Shown: in pieces, positions 8,646 to 17,106 of the stretch | Position numbering within the stretch: the first letter of the stretch is position 1 | Layout: each line of letters opens with the position of its first letter | Assembly (NCBI RefSeq): GCF_001262495.1 | Contig: NZ_LGYE01000002.1 | Coordinates: forward strand, 858,368-922,367 | Direction of reading: 5' to 3' | DNA from: Microbacterium sp. GCS4 | GTDB taxonomy: Bacteria; Actinomycetota; Actinomycetes; Actinomycetales; Microbacteriaceae | Length of the DNA: 64,000 nt | Program-made: the position numbers and the translations under genes | The notes under the pieces: model-generated | Told to the model about the DNA's origin: nothing | The model's database searches: none | The model's input: the letters and a program-made list of their open reading frames with translations, nothing else

Positions 8646-9649
8646 ACCGGACGGTGCGCAGCGTCGCCACCTCGCTCGCCGTGGGCTTCGCGATGTACTT
8701 CGCGGCGCGCGGCGTGTGGTGGATCGAGCAGCCGACCGGCCCGCTCTTCATGGTCGCGGCGATCGGCCTCTACCTGGTGGTCGTGAACGTCGCGATCCTG
8801 TGGGACTCGGCCGTCGATGTCAGGATGCCGCTGTGGACCGCGCTCGTCGCGCTGAGCTCGTCCGCGCTGATCCCGGCGCTCGTGACGCTGTCGTTGGATC
8901 CCGCCACACTGCGATCGCCGTTCGCGACCTGGTACATCGGCGCGCTCGGTCTGCTCGGCATCGTGTGCATCGTCCGCCGGCGCTTGGTGATCGGCTGGCT
9001 CAGCGTCATCGTCCTCGTCGCGGCGTCGTCGCTCGCGCTCGGGTTCTTCAGCGCCCTCTCCCTCGGCCTCGTGGGATCGATCATGTGGGTCGCGGTCGCG
9101 CACCTGCTCGTGATGTTCTGGGACAGGGCGGTGCGCGACACCGAGCGCCTCGCCGGCATCCAGCAGGCCGTGTCCGCCTGGCACGCCACGCAGCAGGTCC
9201 GGCAGCAGGAGCGCCGGTTGCGCACGCAGTTCGCGCTCGCGGTCGCGGGGCCCGTCCTGGCTCGAGCCGTGGCGACGCACGGGATGCTCGACGCCGCCGA
9301 GCGGCTCGAGGCGCGCCTGGCGGAGGGGCGGCTGCGCGACGAGCTCCGCGGTGCCGACCTCCTCAACGACGAGGTGCGCGACGCGATCGAGGACGCACGC
9401 CGTCACGGCGCGGCCGTCACGGTGTTCGACGAGGGAGGGCTGGACGACGTCGCTGAGGCGCGCCGCGCCGAGATCCGCGACGAACTCGCGTCGGTGCTGC
9501 GCGCGAGCGTCGCCGAGAGGTGGATCATCCGGGCTGCGCGCGATCCGCGCACGGCGGTGACCGTCGTGGGTCGGGCCGCGGCCGGCGACTCGAGCGACGA
9601 CGACGCCGTCGACGTGTGGCACGAGATCCCGCGGGCCCCGGAGGCCTGA
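8642..9649 (+). CDS. Multipass membrane protein with kinase-like layout but no kinase motifs
   Basis: Uncharacterised protein of 335 residues, coupled to the kinase by a GTGA overlap; GGAGAAG precedes the GTG. Five to six hydrophobic segments occupy about residues 8-165. A charged helical cytoplasmic half follows (QQERRLRTQFALAVAG onward). It copies the topology of the neighbouring kinase: membrane bundle, helical linker, then an alpha/beta-like tail with RDELASVLRASVAERWIIRAA where an N box would sit. No phospho-acceptor histidine, DxGxG or G2 box is recognisable. I infer a degenerate kinase homologue that may modulate the two-component pair; function unproven. Confidence 0.75.
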   Translation: MNRTVRSVATSLAVGFAMYFAARGVWWIEQPTGPLFMVAAIGLYLVVVNVAILWDSAVDVRMPLWTALVALSSSALIPALVTLSLDPATLRSPFATWYIGALGLLGIVCIVRRRLVIGWLSVIVLVAASSLALGFFSALSLGLVGSIMWVAVAHLLVMFWDRAVRDTERLAGIQQAVSAWHATQQVRQQERRLRTQFALAVAGPVLARAVATHGMLDAAERLEARLAEGRLRDELRGADLLNDEVRDAIEDARRHGAAVTVFDEGGLDDVAEARRAEIRDELASVLRASVAERWIIRAARDPRTAVTVVGRAAAGDSSDDDAVDVWHEIPRAPEA

Positions 9650-9970
9650 GGACGCTCCCCGGCGCGGGGGTCGATCGTGGCGTCCCGCCCGACGTGCGGT
9701 TTGCGCGCTCCGCCTCGGCTCCGGCCGGGGGAGGTGACCGGAGGCGAGGGGGGAAAAGAGTGGGCGAGGGGCGGCGAAGCCGCCTGCCCCTCGCCATGCG
9801 GGACAGTTACCCGAAAACCGTCCCGCCGAAGACCGGTCTGCGTCTGTCTACCCTGGGACAGAGAGACCAGCCGAACGCGAAGCGTCCCCCTCAGTCTGAT
9901 GGTTCTTCAAGACGTTGTCTGTAGGTATTTTGGGGGACACGAACTCCGGGCGCATGCGAGAAGATGGGGC
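9650..9970. other. Intergenic region before the ROK regulator
   Basis: About 320 bp without a convincing gene. It holds a terminator-like hairpin (9763-9795) and, closer to the ROK gene, a T-rich stretch near 9925-9940. No clear operator palindrome is seen, although ROK regulators often act on nearby sites. Confidence 0.5.
9763..9795 (+). terminator. Terminator-like hairpin after the two-component operon
   Basis: Arms GGCGAGGGGC...GCC pair with GGC...GCCCCTCGCC across a short AAGC loop, with one bulged T. No T tract follows, so this is a weak intrinsic terminator call. Confidence 0.45.
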
Positions 9971-11194
9971 ATGGTCAAGCGCCGCGGAACCAACCTGCCT
10001 CGGATGGGCGATTTCAATCAGTCCGTCATCCTGGAGGCGATCCGTCGGTCGGGGGAGGGCCTGAGCCGCATCGAGCTCGTCGACGAGACGGGGCTCTCGG
10101 CCCAGACCGTCACGAACATCACGCGTCGCCTGCTCGATGAGAAGGTCATCGCCGAGGCCGGCCGCACGATCAACGGCCCGGGCAAGCCGCGCGTCACGCT
10201 GCGCCTCGTGCCGGAGAGCCGCTACTCGGTCGGTGTGCACCTCGACCCCGCGGTCATCACAGTGGTTCTGCTCGACATGGCGGGGACGGTGGTCCATCGG
10301 CACGTGGTGCGCACCTCCGAACGGGAGCCGCGTCTGATCGTGGACACCATGGCTCGCACGATCGACGCCCTGATCCGCGACGCCGGGGTGGATCGCGCCG
10401 CGGTCGCGGGGGTGGGCGTCGCCGCGCCGGGACCGATCGACGCGGACCGAGGGACCGTGATCGATCCGCCGAAGCTCGACGGGTGGCACCGCGTTCCGCT
10501 GCGGGCCGTGCTCGCGGAGGCGACGGGACTCGACGTGACCCTGGAGAAGGACACGACCGCGGCTGCCGTGGGGGAGCAGTGGACGGGACGGTGGGACGCC
10601 GACCGCTCGTTCCTGTTCGTGTACCTGGGAACCGGCATCGGCGCCTCCCTCGTGCGCGACAGCGAGGCCGTCCGGGGCAGCTCGCACAACTGGGGCGAGA
10701 TCGGTCACATCATCGTCGATCCCGACGGCCCCGAGTGCGCCTGCGGCAGTCGAGGGTGCGTCGAAGTGGTGTGCACCCCGCAGGCGATCGTCGAGCGCGC
10801 GACCCGCGGCGGCGTGCTCGACGCGGCCGCGGACGCGAACGGGGTCGAGGAGCGGTTCTCACTGCTGTGCGATCGGGCGCGAGCGGGGGACGAGGCGGCG
10901 CTCGGCGTGCTCAGGGGAGCGGCCGGGCATCTCGCCGTGCTCATCTCCTCGCTCACGAATGCGATGGACGTGGATCGAGTGGTGATGGGCGGTCCGTTCT
11001 GGAGCCGTGTGGCGGACGTCTACCTCCAGGAGCTCCCCGCCCTGCTGGAGCGACGTGACGTCACCCGTGCGCTGCGGGCGCTCTCGGTGGACGGTACCGT
11101 CGTGGGCGACGACGTGGCCGCGGTGGGGGCGGCGTGCGTCGTGCTCGACGAGATCCTGAGCCCGCGTCCTACGGACCTGTACCTCGAAGACTGA
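9971..11194 (+). CDS. ROK-family transcriptional regulator
   Basis: Sugar-responsive repressor type (NagC/XylR-like), 407 residues. An N-terminal winged helix-turn-helix (SVILEAIRRSGEGLSRIELVDETGLS) is followed by a ROK kinase-like domain with VGVAAPGPID, the ATP/sugar site around LGTGIGASLV and the zinc motif CACGSRGCVE near residue 257. Regulators of this kind respond to a sugar or sugar phosphate; no sugar transport genes adjoin it, so the regulon lies elsewhere. The ATG at 9971 fits the start of the DNA-binding domain; GAGAAG lies upstream. Confidence 0.88.
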   Translation: MVKRRGTNLPRMGDFNQSVILEAIRRSGEGLSRIELVDETGLSAQTVTNITRRLLDEKVIAEAGRTINGPGKPRVTLRLVPESRYSVGVHLDPAVITVVLLDMAGTVVHRHVVRTSEREPRLIVDTMARTIDALIRDAGVDRAAVAGVGVAAPGPIDADRGTVIDPPKLDGWHRVPLRAVLAEATGLDVTLEKDTTAAAVGEQWTGRWDADRSFLFVYLGTGIGASLVRDSEAVRGSSHNWGEIGHIIVDPDGPECACGSRGCVEVVCTPQAIVERATRGGVLDAAADANGVEERFSLLCDRARAGDEAALGVLRGAAGHLAVLISSLTNAMDVDRVVMGGPFWSRVADVYLQELPALLERRDVTRALRALSVDGTVVGDDVAAVGAACVVLDEILSPRPTDLYLED

Positions 11195-11334
11195 ATAAGC
11201 CTGCAACCCGTATGCCGGAATATCGGCTTCAACCGTCGGTGCGTAAGTCCACTCGATGTACTATCGAAGCGGATGCGATGACTGGGGTACCGAGGGGGAA
11301 GCCGTCACGCATTTACGACGGAGGCTGTCTGCGC

Positions 11335-11362
11335 GGTCCGTGAGCTGGGGGGCTCGCGGACC
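11335..11362 (-). terminator. Hairpin downstream of the carboxylase epsilon gene
   Basis: GGTCCGTGAGC (11335-11345) pairs with GCTCGCGGACC (11352-11362) with one G-T wobble. It lies between the convergent ROK and accE genes and can serve either. No T run. Confidence 0.5.
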
Positions 11363-11376
11363 CGCAGTTCGGCCGC

Positions 11377-11622
11377 TCAGCCGGAGAAGCGGCCCCAGGG
11401 GATGTCGCGCCTCAGCGGACGCCGCAGCGGGCGCTGCGTGCGGGTCCAGGCCGAGACGATCGGCTCCTCCGCCACCGCCTCCGCCGCCTCCTGCGCATAG
11501 GCGTCGCTGACCACGGCGATCAGCGCCGCGAGCTCCTCCTCCGTCGCCGAGCCGCGCGTGATCTCGATGGTCGGCCGTTCGTCCCGGCCGTCCGTCGAAC
11601 CCTGCTCCTCCGCGCCCGTCAC
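11377..11622 (-). CDS. accE: Acyl-CoA carboxylase epsilon subunit
   Basis: Small 81-residue accessory subunit that stabilises the carboxylase alpha-beta complex in actinobacteria. The core [20 protein letters not shown] near residue 16 is the conserved epsilon pattern, and the C-terminus W...R.LRR...WGRF is typical. Its ATG overlaps the stop of the beta-subunit gene by 4 bp, so it is translated with it. Family identity rests on context and the short conserved core. Confidence 0.88.
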   Translation of the reverse strand: MTGAEEQGSTDGRDERPTIEITRGSATEEELAALIAVVSDAYAQEAAEAVAEEPIVSAWTRTQRPLRRPLRRDIPWGRFSG

Positions 11623-13208
11623 AGCGGGATGTTCCCGTGCTTCTTGGCCGGTAGCTCCGCACGCTTGCCGCGCAGGGCGCGCAGCGCCTTCGCGACCGAC
11701 ACGCGGGTGTTGGCCGGCTCGACGATGCCGTCGATCTCGCCGCGCTCAGCCGCCAGGAACGGCGAGGTGACGCTGTAGGTGTACTCGTTCGCGAGGCGGG
11801 TGCGCACCGCGGCGACGTCCTCACCGGCCTCCTCAGCCTTCTTGATCTCGTTGCGGTAGAGGATGTTCACCGCGCCCTGACCGCCCATGACCGCGATCTC
11901 GGCCGTCGGCCAGGCGAGGTTGACGTCGGCGCCGAGCTGCTTGGAGCCCATCACGATGTAAGCGCCGCCGTAGGCCTTGCGCAGGATCACGGTGACCATC
12001 GGGACGGTGGCCTCGGCGTAGGCGTAGATCAGCTTCGCGCCACGCCGGATCACGCCCGTCCATTCCTGGTCGGTGCCGGGGAGGTAACCGGGCACGTCGA
12101 CGAGCGTGACGATCGGGATCGAGAAGGCGTCGCAGAAGCGCACGAACCGGCTGGCCTTCTCGCCGGCCTCGATGTTCAGGGTGCCAGCCATCTGCGACGG
12201 CTGGTTCGCGATGATGCCGACCGAGCGGCCCTCGACGCGACCGAAGCCGATGAGGATGTTCGGCGCGAACAGCGGCTGCACCTCGATGAAGTCGCCCGCG
12301 TCCACGACGTGCTCGATCACGGTGTGCATGTCGTACGGCTGGTTGGGGGAGTCCGGGATGATCGCGTTCAGCGAGCGATCGGCATCCGTGGTCTCCCACT
12401 CGAAGCCGCTCTCGTACCCGGGGATCTCCGCCATGTTGTTGTCGGGCAGGAACCCGAGGAGCGTGCGCGCGTAGTCGAGCGCGTCGTCCTCGTCCTGCGC
12501 GAGGTAGTGCGCGACGCCCGAGCGGGTGTTGTGCGTGAGGGCGCCGCCCAGCTCCTCCATGCCGACATCCTCGCCCGTGACCGTCTTGATGACGTCGGGC
12601 CCGGTCACGAACATCTGGCTGGTCTTGTCGACCATGATCACGAAGTCGGTCAGGGCAGGGCCGTACACGGCGCCACCGGCGGCCGGGCCCATGATGATCG
12701 AGATCTGCGGGATCACGCCGGAGGAGCGGGTGTTCAGGCGGAAGATCTCGCCGTACTTGCTGAGGGCGAGGACGCCCTCCTGGATGCGCGCGCCGCCCGA
12801 GTCCAGGATGCCGATGATCGGCATCCCGTTGGTGAGCGCGAACTCCATGATCTTGATGATCTTGTCGCCCGACACCTCGCCGAGCGAGCCGCCGAAGGTC
12901 GTGAAGTCCTGGGAGTAGACCGCGACCGTCCGGCCGTTGATCGTGCCGACGCCGGTGACGACGGAGTCGCCGTAGGGGCGGTTGCGATCCATCCCGAAGG
13001 CCGTCGTGCGGTGACGCACGTACTCGTCGAACTCGACGAAGCTCCCCGGATCGACGAGCAGCTCGATGCGCTCGCGGGCGGTCATCTTGCCCTTGGCGTG
13101 CTGCTTGTCCTGCGCGACCTTCTCGGCGTCGACAACGGCTTCGTTGTAGCGAGCGCGGAGGTCTGCGATCCTGCCGGCGGTGGTCGAGAGTTCGGGCTTT
13201 TCCGTCAC
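11619..13208 (-). CDS. pccB: Acyl-CoA (propionyl-/acetyl-CoA) carboxylase beta subunit
   Basis: Carboxyltransferase of 529 residues that moves CO2 from biotin to acyl-CoA. It shows the two crotonase-like halves of the family: [11 protein letters not shown] and [16 protein letters not shown] in the first, and [13 protein letters not shown] and [14 protein letters not shown] in the second, which form the acyl-CoA and biotin pockets. A beta chain of this type normally works with the AccA3-type alpha chain seen at 3-4.7 kb. The GTG at 13208 is chosen because AAGGTGG lies 5 nt upstream; a GTG three codons earlier is possible. Operon with accE. Confidence 0.95.
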   Translation of the reverse strand: MTEKPELSTTAGRIADLRARYNEAVVDAEKVAQDKQHAKGKMTARERIELLVDPGSFVEFDEYVRHRTTAFGMDRNRPYGDSVVTGVGTINGRTVAVYSQDFTTFGGSLGEVSGDKIIKIMEFALTNGMPIIGILDSGGARIQEGVLALSKYGEIFRLNTRSSGVIPQISIIMGPAAGGAVYGPALTDFVIMVDKTSQMFVTGPDVIKTVTGEDVGMEELGGALTHNTRSGVAHYLAQDEDDALDYARTLLGFLPDNNMAEIPGYESGFEWETTDADRSLNAIIPDSPNQPYDMHTVIEHVVDAGDFIEVQPLFAPNILIGFGRVEGRSVGIIANQPSQMAGTLNIEAGEKASRFVRFCDAFSIPIVTLVDVPGYLPGTDQEWTGVIRRGAKLIYAYAEATVPMVTVILRKAYGGAYIVMGSKQLGADVNLAWPTAEIAVMGGQGAVNILYRNEIKKAEEAGEDVAAVRTRLANEYTYSVTSPFLAAERGEIDGIVEPANTRVSVAKALRALRGKRAELPAKKHGNIPL

Positions 13209-13309
13209 GGATTCCACCTTATCGTCGCCCCGGCGCTCTTCCTTGGATGCTCACCACAACGGCTCGCCGGATCCTTTGGCGTCTGTCGTGCACGAGCCTG
13301 GCGGCGCCG

Positions 13310-14299
13310 TCAGCCGTGCCGGCCGTCGTCGGCAGAGGACCACGTGCCGTCGGGGAGGCCGTGATCGCCCGCGGATTCGATCTCGGCGACGTCCTTCGTG
13401 CGGCGGCCCCGCCCCACCGACGCCACCTTGCGTCCGGCCCAGCCGGCACCGCGGGCAGCGGCCCCTGCGGCCCCCGCCACGGCGTTTCCGAGGTACTGCG
13501 CGCCGTGCAGCATCCGCAGCTCGACCTTCTCGGCGCCGTCGACGGGCTCGAGCTCGAGCGGGAGGTCGACGGGGGCGGCGCCGAACGCCCGGTGCGAGGT
13601 GGTCAGCACACGGCGGCCGAGGATGTGGTTGCCTGCGCCGCCGATCGCCGCGCCGACGCCGAACGGCAGCGCCTTGCCGAGGAACGACGCCCCGCCCGCG
13701 GCCGCGAACTGCTTCACGAACATGCTCTTGAGACGATCGACGAGCGGTCCGACGGCTGCCCGGGGGAGCGATGTCGTGACGAGCTCGCCCCAGTACGAGG
13801 AGCGGGTGCCGCCACGGCCCGTGGCCTGTCCCGCGAGCTGGCTGACGAGCGCGACGCCCTCCTTGCCGAGCATGAGCGTCATGACCAGCGCTCGGGCGCG
13901 GTCGGGGTTGGAGACCGCGATCCCGTGCACCTCGGCGACCGACTGCGCGAACAGCGCGGTCGATTCGACGAAGCCCAGGGTCTCGACACCGGAGAGGGCG
14001 AGCGTGACACCCGTGCCGATGCCCGGGACCACGGCCGTCGCCCCGACCGCGGCTCCCCCCGTCGTGACGGCGGCGAGATACCGGCGCTCGAGGATGCGGA
14101 TGATCTCCGCGGGCGTCGCATGGGGGTTGCGCAGACGGATGCTCCGGATGTGCGCGAGGACGAGCGGGCGCTGGATGGCGAGCACGCGATCCAGTCCTCT
14201 GACCATGAAGGGATGCTCGGGCGAGCCGACCGGCGGCACGCCCCGGTCCCAGGGCGCGTCGTCGGGGAGGGAGTGGATCTTGTGCACCTTCGGGGCCAT
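13310..14299 (-). CDS. Uncharacterised glycine/alanine-rich protein, EcsC-like
   Basis: Protein of 329 residues that I cannot assign firmly. The middle has amphipathic, glycine-rich hydrophobic stretches (TTGGAAVGATAVVPGIGTGVT near residue 80; AAIGGAGNHILGRR near 215) that recall EcsC-type proteins. N- and C-terminal parts are charged and probably soluble. No signal peptide and no catalytic motif are visible. TAGGAT ends 7 nt before the ATG, suggesting a leaderless mRNA. It is followed downstream by pccB on the same strand after about 100 bp, so read-through is possible but a joint function is not implied. Confidence 0.7.
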   Translation of the reverse strand: MAPKVHKIHSLPDDAPWDRGVPPVGSPEHPFMVRGLDRVLAIQRPLVLAHIRSIRLRNPHATPAEIIRILERRYLAAVTTGGAAVGATAVVPGIGTGVTLALSGVETLGFVESTALFAQSVAEVHGIAVSNPDRARALVMTLMLGKEGVALVSQLAGQATGRGGTRSSYWGELVTTSLPRAAVGPLVDRLKSMFVKQFAAAGGASFLGKALPFGVGAAIGGAGNHILGRRVLTTSHRAFGAAPVDLPLELEPVDGAEKVELRMLHGAQYLGNAVAGAAGAAARGAGWAGRKVASVGRGRRTKDVAEIESAGDHGLPDGTWSSADDGRHG

Positions 14300-14306
14300 G
14301 CACACG

Positions 14307-14312
14307 ATCCTA
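14307..14312 (-). promoter_or_regulatory. -10 hexamer TAGGAT of the EcsC-like gene
   Basis: TAGGAT on the minus strand ends 7 nt before the ATG at 14299. Confidence 0.55.
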
Positions 14313-14334
14313 GGAACGGATGCCGCGAGAACGC

Positions 14335-14370
14335 CGAAAGCCCGGCCCCGTTGACGGGGCCGGGCTTTCG
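14335..14370. terminator. Strong intrinsic terminator of the nucleotidyltransferase gene
   Basis: A perfect 16-bp stem (14335-14350 with 14355-14370) and TTGA loop lie 12 bp past the stop codon of the minus-strand gene at 14382. Its right flank on the minus strand has no T run. Confidence 0.8.
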
Positions 14371-14381
14371 TGCAGTGCGGA

Positions 14382-15074
14382 TCAGACGAAGAGGTTCGCC
14401 CGCTCGAGGTCCTCGGCGAAGTCGACCTCGACCGCGTACAGGTCGGAGACGTCCATCGGCTCGAGGAGGAGGCCGTCCTCCGCGATCGCGAGCTCGAGCC
14501 CGCGCTCGAAGTAGTCCTGGTCCTCGACGCGCTGCAGCTGGCGCATGAACGCCTTCTTGTGCGTGGAGGAGATGTAGTTGATTCCGACGGCCTCGCCGAG
14601 ACCGCCCTTGACCGTCTTCGACAGCTCCTTGATGAAGCCCTCGGCGGTCACGGTGTACTTGACCTCCTCGTCGCTCACCTTGGAGGTGTTGACGGTGACG
14701 AATGACTGGTCGCGCTCGATGTACTCGGCCGCGCGGCCGAGGATCATCGGGTCGAAGACGACGTCGCCGTTCATCCAGAGCACGCCGACGCGGCCGGTCG
14801 CGCCGAGAGCGCGCAGGAGGCTCTTGGAGGTGTTGGTCTCGTCGTAGCGCTCGTTGTGCACGTACTTCGCGGTCGGGAACGCCTCGATGATGGTCTCGGC
14901 ACGGTAGCCCACGACGGTGGTGATGCGTGCGTCGGAGCCGAAGGCGGCGCGGATGTTGTCGTGCTGCTGACGCATGATGGTGCGGCCGTCGCTCAGTTCG
15001 GTGAGCGGCTTCGGCAGCGCACGGCCGAGGCGCGAGCCCATGCCTGCGGCGAGGATGACGGTCTGAAGAGTCAC
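14382..15074 (-). CDS. Sugar-phosphate/phosphocholine-type nucleotidyltransferase
   Basis: Rossmann-fold nucleotidyltransferase of 230 residues. The NTP loop ILAAGMGSRLGRALPKPLTEL is at the N-terminus (residues 7-27), a metal-binding MNGDVVFDP lies near 102, and EAVGINYISS near 170 suits the LicC/phosphocholine cytidylyltransferase-like group. It would activate a small phospho-compound for cell-surface decoration, but the substrate is inference. GTG start with AGGAG 6 nt upstream. It stands alone: its upstream neighbour is divergent and a strong terminator follows. Confidence 0.8.
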   Translation of the reverse strand: MTLQTVILAAGMGSRLGRALPKPLTELSDGRTIMRQQHDNIRAAFGSDARITTVVGYRAETIIEAFPTAKYVHNERYDETNTSKSLLRALGATGRVGVLWMNGDVVFDPMILGRAAEYIERDQSFVTVNTSKVSDEEVKYTVTAEGFIKELSKTVKGGLGEAVGINYISSTHKKAFMRQLQRVEDQDYFERGLELAIAEDGLLLEPMDVSDLYAVEVDFAEDLERANLFV

Positions 15075-15100
15075 GAGTGCTCCTAAGGATTAGGTGTTCA

Positions 15101-15118
15101 CGGTCGGTTCACCGACCG
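15101..15118. promoter_or_regulatory. 18-bp palindrome in the divergent promoter region
   Basis: CGGTCGGT and ACCGACCG flank a TC centre, 27 bp before the nucleotidyltransferase start. It could be an operator or a hairpin in its leader. The rest of the 250-bp divergent gap holds a GC hairpin (15169-15186) and GGAATATTCC at 15292-15301. Confidence 0.4.
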
Positions 15119-15312
15119 GACACTTCGTCGTGCCGTGAGTCATGCTAGCGATACAGCCTGGGAAGCACCGGGGCGCGGAGGCCCCGTTGCCGTTTCGTGA
15201 TCCAGTACACACCGAACACTCAGATTCGTCCAGGGCTTGACAGGACCACGAGGAATCCCGAGGTTTCGCTCCCTTTATTGCGGCGAACGGAGGAATATTC
15301 CCGCCCCGTTGA

Positions 15313-15318
15313 TACCGT
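15313..15318 (+). promoter_or_regulatory. -10 hexamer TACCGT of the ABC exporter operon
   Basis: TACCGT ends 6 nt before the GTG at 15325, matching the leaderless pattern. A palindromic GGAATATTCC lies about 12-20 bp further upstream, where a regulator could act. Confidence 0.45.
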
Positions 15319-15324
15319 AGGACG

Positions 15325-17106
15325 GTGACTGCCTCCCCCGACGACCGCACCGATCCGGCATCCGATGCCGTGACCCCTTCCGAGAAGAAGACGCCGGTTC
15401 GGAAGACCCCGGCGAAGCGCACTCCCGCGAAGCGGACTCCCGCGCGCTCGGCCGCTGAGCAGGCGGCCCCGACGGTGGAGGTGGTCGTGGAGCCGGTCGC
15501 GAGGACGGATGCCGGTTCGGCGGGCGCAACCGCTCCCACGGCGGCGAAGGCGCCGACGAGGCGCCCGACCGCCGCGAAGAGCACCGCGGCGAGGACGACT
15601 GCGGCGAAGAGCACTGCGGCGAAGAGCAGTGCGGCGAAGAGCAGTGCGGCGAAGTCGACTGCGGCGAAGACGGCTGCAGCCCGCTCGACCGCAGCGAAGG
15701 CGTCTACGGCCAAGTCCGCGGCGACGAAGACCGCAGCGGCCAAGGCGGCGGCGGAGAAGTCGGCGGTGAGGAAGAGCGCCGCCCGCACCACGGCGGCGCG
15801 CACATCGGCCGATCGGACCGCCGCGGCGAAGAAGGCCGCAGCGACCAGGGCTGCCAAGGCTGCAGCCGCGAAGGCGGAGGCCGAGGCGCGAGCCGCGCAG
15901 GAGAACGCGTCGACGGAGGTCGCGGAGATCGCGACGCCCGCGGTCGAGCGTCCCTTGGAGACACAGTCGGAGGTGCCTGCTCCGTTCGAAGCCGTTCCTG
16001 CAGAACCCGCCGCGGCCGAGCCTGAGCGCGAGCCGATGCACCCCGTCGCTGAGGCCGCACTCCCCGCGAAAGGCGCCGATCAGGCAGAGCCGGTCGAGGC
16101 AGAGCCGGTCGAAGCAGAGCCGGTCGAAGCAGAGCCCACCGTGGCGGAGCCGACCGAGGCGGAGCCGGTCACCGAAGCGCCGGCGGAAGACCTTCCCGCA
16201 GCGGTCGACGACGCTCCAGCGGAGGCCGTGGACGACGCTGTCGCCGAGGCCCCTGCACAGGAAGACCCGCCCGTCGAGGAGGTCACCCCGGTTGTCGACG
16301 ATGCTCCGGCGGAGGAGCCCACGACGTCGAGCGCCGCCGCATCCGGAGTCGAGGCCATCCGCATCCGCGGTCTCGTGAAGAGCTTCGGCGATCACATCGC
16401 CGTCAACGGCGTCGACCTGACCGTGCCCGCCGGATCGTTCTACGGCATCGTCGGCCCGAACGGCGCCGGTAAGACGACCACGCTGTCGATCGTGGCCGGT
16501 CTGCTGCGCTCCGACAGCGGCGAGGTCGTGATCTGCGGCGTCGACCAGAGATCCGATCCGCTGGCCGCGAAGAGGATGATGGGCGTCCTCCCGGACCGCC
16601 TGCGCACGTTCGACCGTCTGACGGGGCGTCAGCTCCTCTACTACTACGGCCTGCTCCGCGGCCTGGCCTCCGACGTGATCGAGAAGCGCGTCGGCGATCT
16701 GGCTCGGGCGTTCGACCTCGGCGACGCCCTCGGGCGCGTCGTCTCCGACTACTCCGCCGGCATGACGAAGAAGATCATGCTCGCGGGAGCCATGATCCAC
16801 TCGCCGCGCGTGCTGGTGCTCGACGAGCCCTTCGAGGCGGTCGACCCGGTGTCGTCGGCGGTGATCCTCGACATCCTGCGGGCGTACGTCGCGCACGGCG
16901 GAACCGTGATCCTCTCGAGCCACGGGATGGACCTCGTCGAGCGCGTGTGCTCCCGGGTCGCGATCATCGTGGGCGGAGACGTCCTGGCCGAGGGCACGAT
17001 CGACGAGGTGCGCGCCGGGCAGACGCTCGAGGCGAGGTTCGTCGAGCTGTCCGGCGGCATCGGCGAGGTGGAGGGGCTCGAGTGGCTGCACACGTTCTCC
17101 GACTGA
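15325..17106 (+). CDS. ABC transporter ATPase with a long charge-segregated N-terminal tail
   Basis: 593 residues, more than twice a usual ABC ATPase. Residues 1-342 are low complexity in two parts. About 20-195 are Ala/Lys/Thr-rich, with repeated AAKST/AAKSS units like histone H1 or HU tails. About 200-335 are acidic and proline-rich with EPVEA repeats. The ATPase (343-593) is intact: Walker A GPNGAGKTT near 377, signature YSAGMTKK near 474 and Walker B VLVLDEPFEAVDP. It resembles drug or lipid exporter ATPases and pairs with the permease that follows. The tail may bind nucleic acid, wall polymers or the membrane; that is speculation. Confidence 0.85.
   Translation: MTASPDDRTDPASDAVTPSEKKTPVRKTPAKRTPAKRTPARSAAEQAAPTVEVVVEPVARTDAGSAGATAPTAAKAPTRRPTAAKSTAARTTAAKSTAAKSSAAKSSAAKSTAAKTAAARSTAAKASTAKSAATKTAAAKAAAEKSAVRKSAARTTAARTSADRTAAAKKAAATRAAKAAAAKAEAEARAAQENASTEVAEIATPAVERPLETQSEVPAPFEAVPAEPAAAEPEREPMHPVAEAALPAKGADQAEPVEAEPVEAEPVEAEPTVAEPTEAEPVTEAPAEDLPAAVDDAPAEAVDDAVAEAPAQEDPPVEEVTPVVDDAPAEEPTTSSAAASGVEAIRIRGLVKSFGDHIAVNGVDLTVPAGSFYGIVGPNGAGKTTTLSIVAGLLRSDSGEVVICGVDQRSDPLAAKRMMGVLPDRLRTFDRLTGRQLLYYYGLLRGLASDVIEKRVGDLARAFDLGDALGRVVSDYSAGMTKKIMLAGAMIHSPRVLVLDEPFEAVDPVSSAVILDILRAYVAHGGTVILSSHGMDLVERVCSRVAIIVGGDVLAEGTIDEVRAGQTLEARFVELSGGIGEVEGLEWLHTFSD
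15571..15720 (+). repeat. 15-bp tandem repeat coding for AAKS(T/S) units
   Basis: Units of GCGGCGAAGAGCA(C/G)T are nearly perfect at 15601-15675 and decay on both sides. They keep frame, each coding five residues, so copy-number change would lengthen or shorten the ATPase tail. Confidence 0.75.
16084..16143 (+). repeat. 15-bp tandem repeat coding for AEPVE units
   Basis: Three near-identical 15-bp units and a diverged fourth encode the acidic EPVEA repeats of the ATPase tail. Confidence 0.75.

Noticed and set aside
15237-15242. TTGACA as the -35 of the ABC exporter operon
   Set aside because: No acceptable -10 lies 16-18 bp downstream; TACCGT next to the start codon fits better.
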